Source: Thalassospiraceae bacterium LMO-SO8
GTDB lineage: Bacteria; Pseudomonadota; Alphaproteobacteria; Rhodospirillales; Casp-alpha2
Direction of reading: 5' to 3'
NCBI GenBank assembly: GCA_031655335.1
Contig: CP134226.1
Location: 1,364,001 to 1,428,000 of the forward strand
Length of the DNA: 64,000 nt
The position numbers were made by a program, and so were the translations under genes. Positions 63,831-64,000 of this stretch are shown in pieces. How positions within the stretch are numbered: the first letter of the stretch is position 1; each line of letters opens with the position of its first letter. The notes under the pieces were generated by a model that was not told where the DNA came from, ran no database searches, and was given only the letters and a program-made list of their open reading frames with translations.

Positions 63831-64000
63831 TCAGGGACCCGGCGCCAGACGGAACCGCACGGTCGGCACGGGGCCGTCCGGGAATTCCAGATGCAGGGTT
63901 TCCCCCTCGCGGCGGTACTGGCCGCTTTTGATCTTTTCCCAGCCGAGCTGCGGCAGGCTGGCGTCATAGAAGTCGAGGACCTGGGCGCGGGCTTGGGCGC
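63831..64000 (-). CDS. C-terminal end of an unidentified protein (cut by window edge)
   Basis: About 55 codons on the minus strand end in TGA (63831-63833). The translation includes [26 protein letters not shown] and VRFRLAPGP, with good codon bias. It resembles the small C-terminal domain of conserved alphaproteobacterial proteins near the enoyl-CoA hydratase gene, but the family cannot be named from the fragment. Confidence 0.6.
   Translation of the reverse strand, partial: AQARAQVLDFYDASLPQLGWEKIKSGQYRREGETLHLEFPDGPVPTVRFRLAPGP

Overview
This 64 kb window comes from a high-GC alphaproteobacterium, most likely a Rhodospirillales-type organism. The evidence is the gene order rpsT-dnaA-dnaN-recF-gyrB, the aerobic cobalamin cluster with CobN, an NDUFA9-like complex I relative, an EgtB/EgtD pair and uniformly high-GC codon use. 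No phage, transposase, IS, CRISPR or rRNA genes were seen. The DNA looks like core chromosome close to the dnaA locus, with a few accessory modules.

Layout: 1-6.4 kb holds the start of kdsD, a short RNase D, tRNA-Leu(CAG), an NDUFA9-like protein, a MarR regulator, a leucyl aminopeptidase, a PLP desulfhydrase-type enzyme and an RraA-like protein. 6.5-12.3 kb is a minus-strand surface-fibre operon: three DUF4402-type secreted subunits, a PapD-like chaperone and a large usher-like outer-membrane protein with SdrD-B-like modules. 12.7-17.0 kb has an AMIN-like protein, a small membrane protein, egtB-egtD for ergothioneine, and a secreted protein. 17.0-21.5 kb is a five-gene catabolic/redox operon. 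21.9-23.8 kb pairs an exported HD-domain protein with a diheme cytochrome c. 24-35.5 kb is housekeeping: tRNA-Ser, lepA, LysE, tautomerase/LysR, cspA, folD-DUF167-yggT, tRNA-Ala, a single-domain response regulator, MscS, a zincin, phhB, an SDR and DUF1232. 35.5-46.5 kb is the cobalamin cluster (cobQ, SYLF lipoprotein, cobO, cobN, cobW, cobU, histidine phosphatase, cobS, and divergent cobT). 46.5-49.2 kb has two tandem degenerate EAL proteins. 49.5-52.7 kb is UDP-xylose synthase, gmhA and hldE (envelope sugars). 52.7-62.9 kb is a class A PBP, a pentapeptide-repeat protein and the gyrB-recF-dnaN-dnaA-rpsT block. The window ends in an enoyl-CoA hydratase and the 3' end of one more gene.

The observations most worth a second look are: (i) recF, whose conserved N-terminus extends upstream of the first ATG/GTG/TTG, so it appears to start at CTG; (ii) a 31-codon ORF made from a duplicated gmhA 3' end, overlapping the gmhA stop and the hldE start; (iii) two copies of a 55-57 bp palindromic element whose inner stem shows a compensatory change, each fused to the stop codon of a minus-strand gene; (iv) a five-unit, exactly 16-bp tandem repeat between convergent genes; (v) the DUF4402/chaperone/usher operon; (vi) tandem EAL-fold proteins lacking catalytic motifs. 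Coordinates of starts were chosen from Shine-Dalgarno sites, signal peptides and family N-termini, and alternatives are stated.
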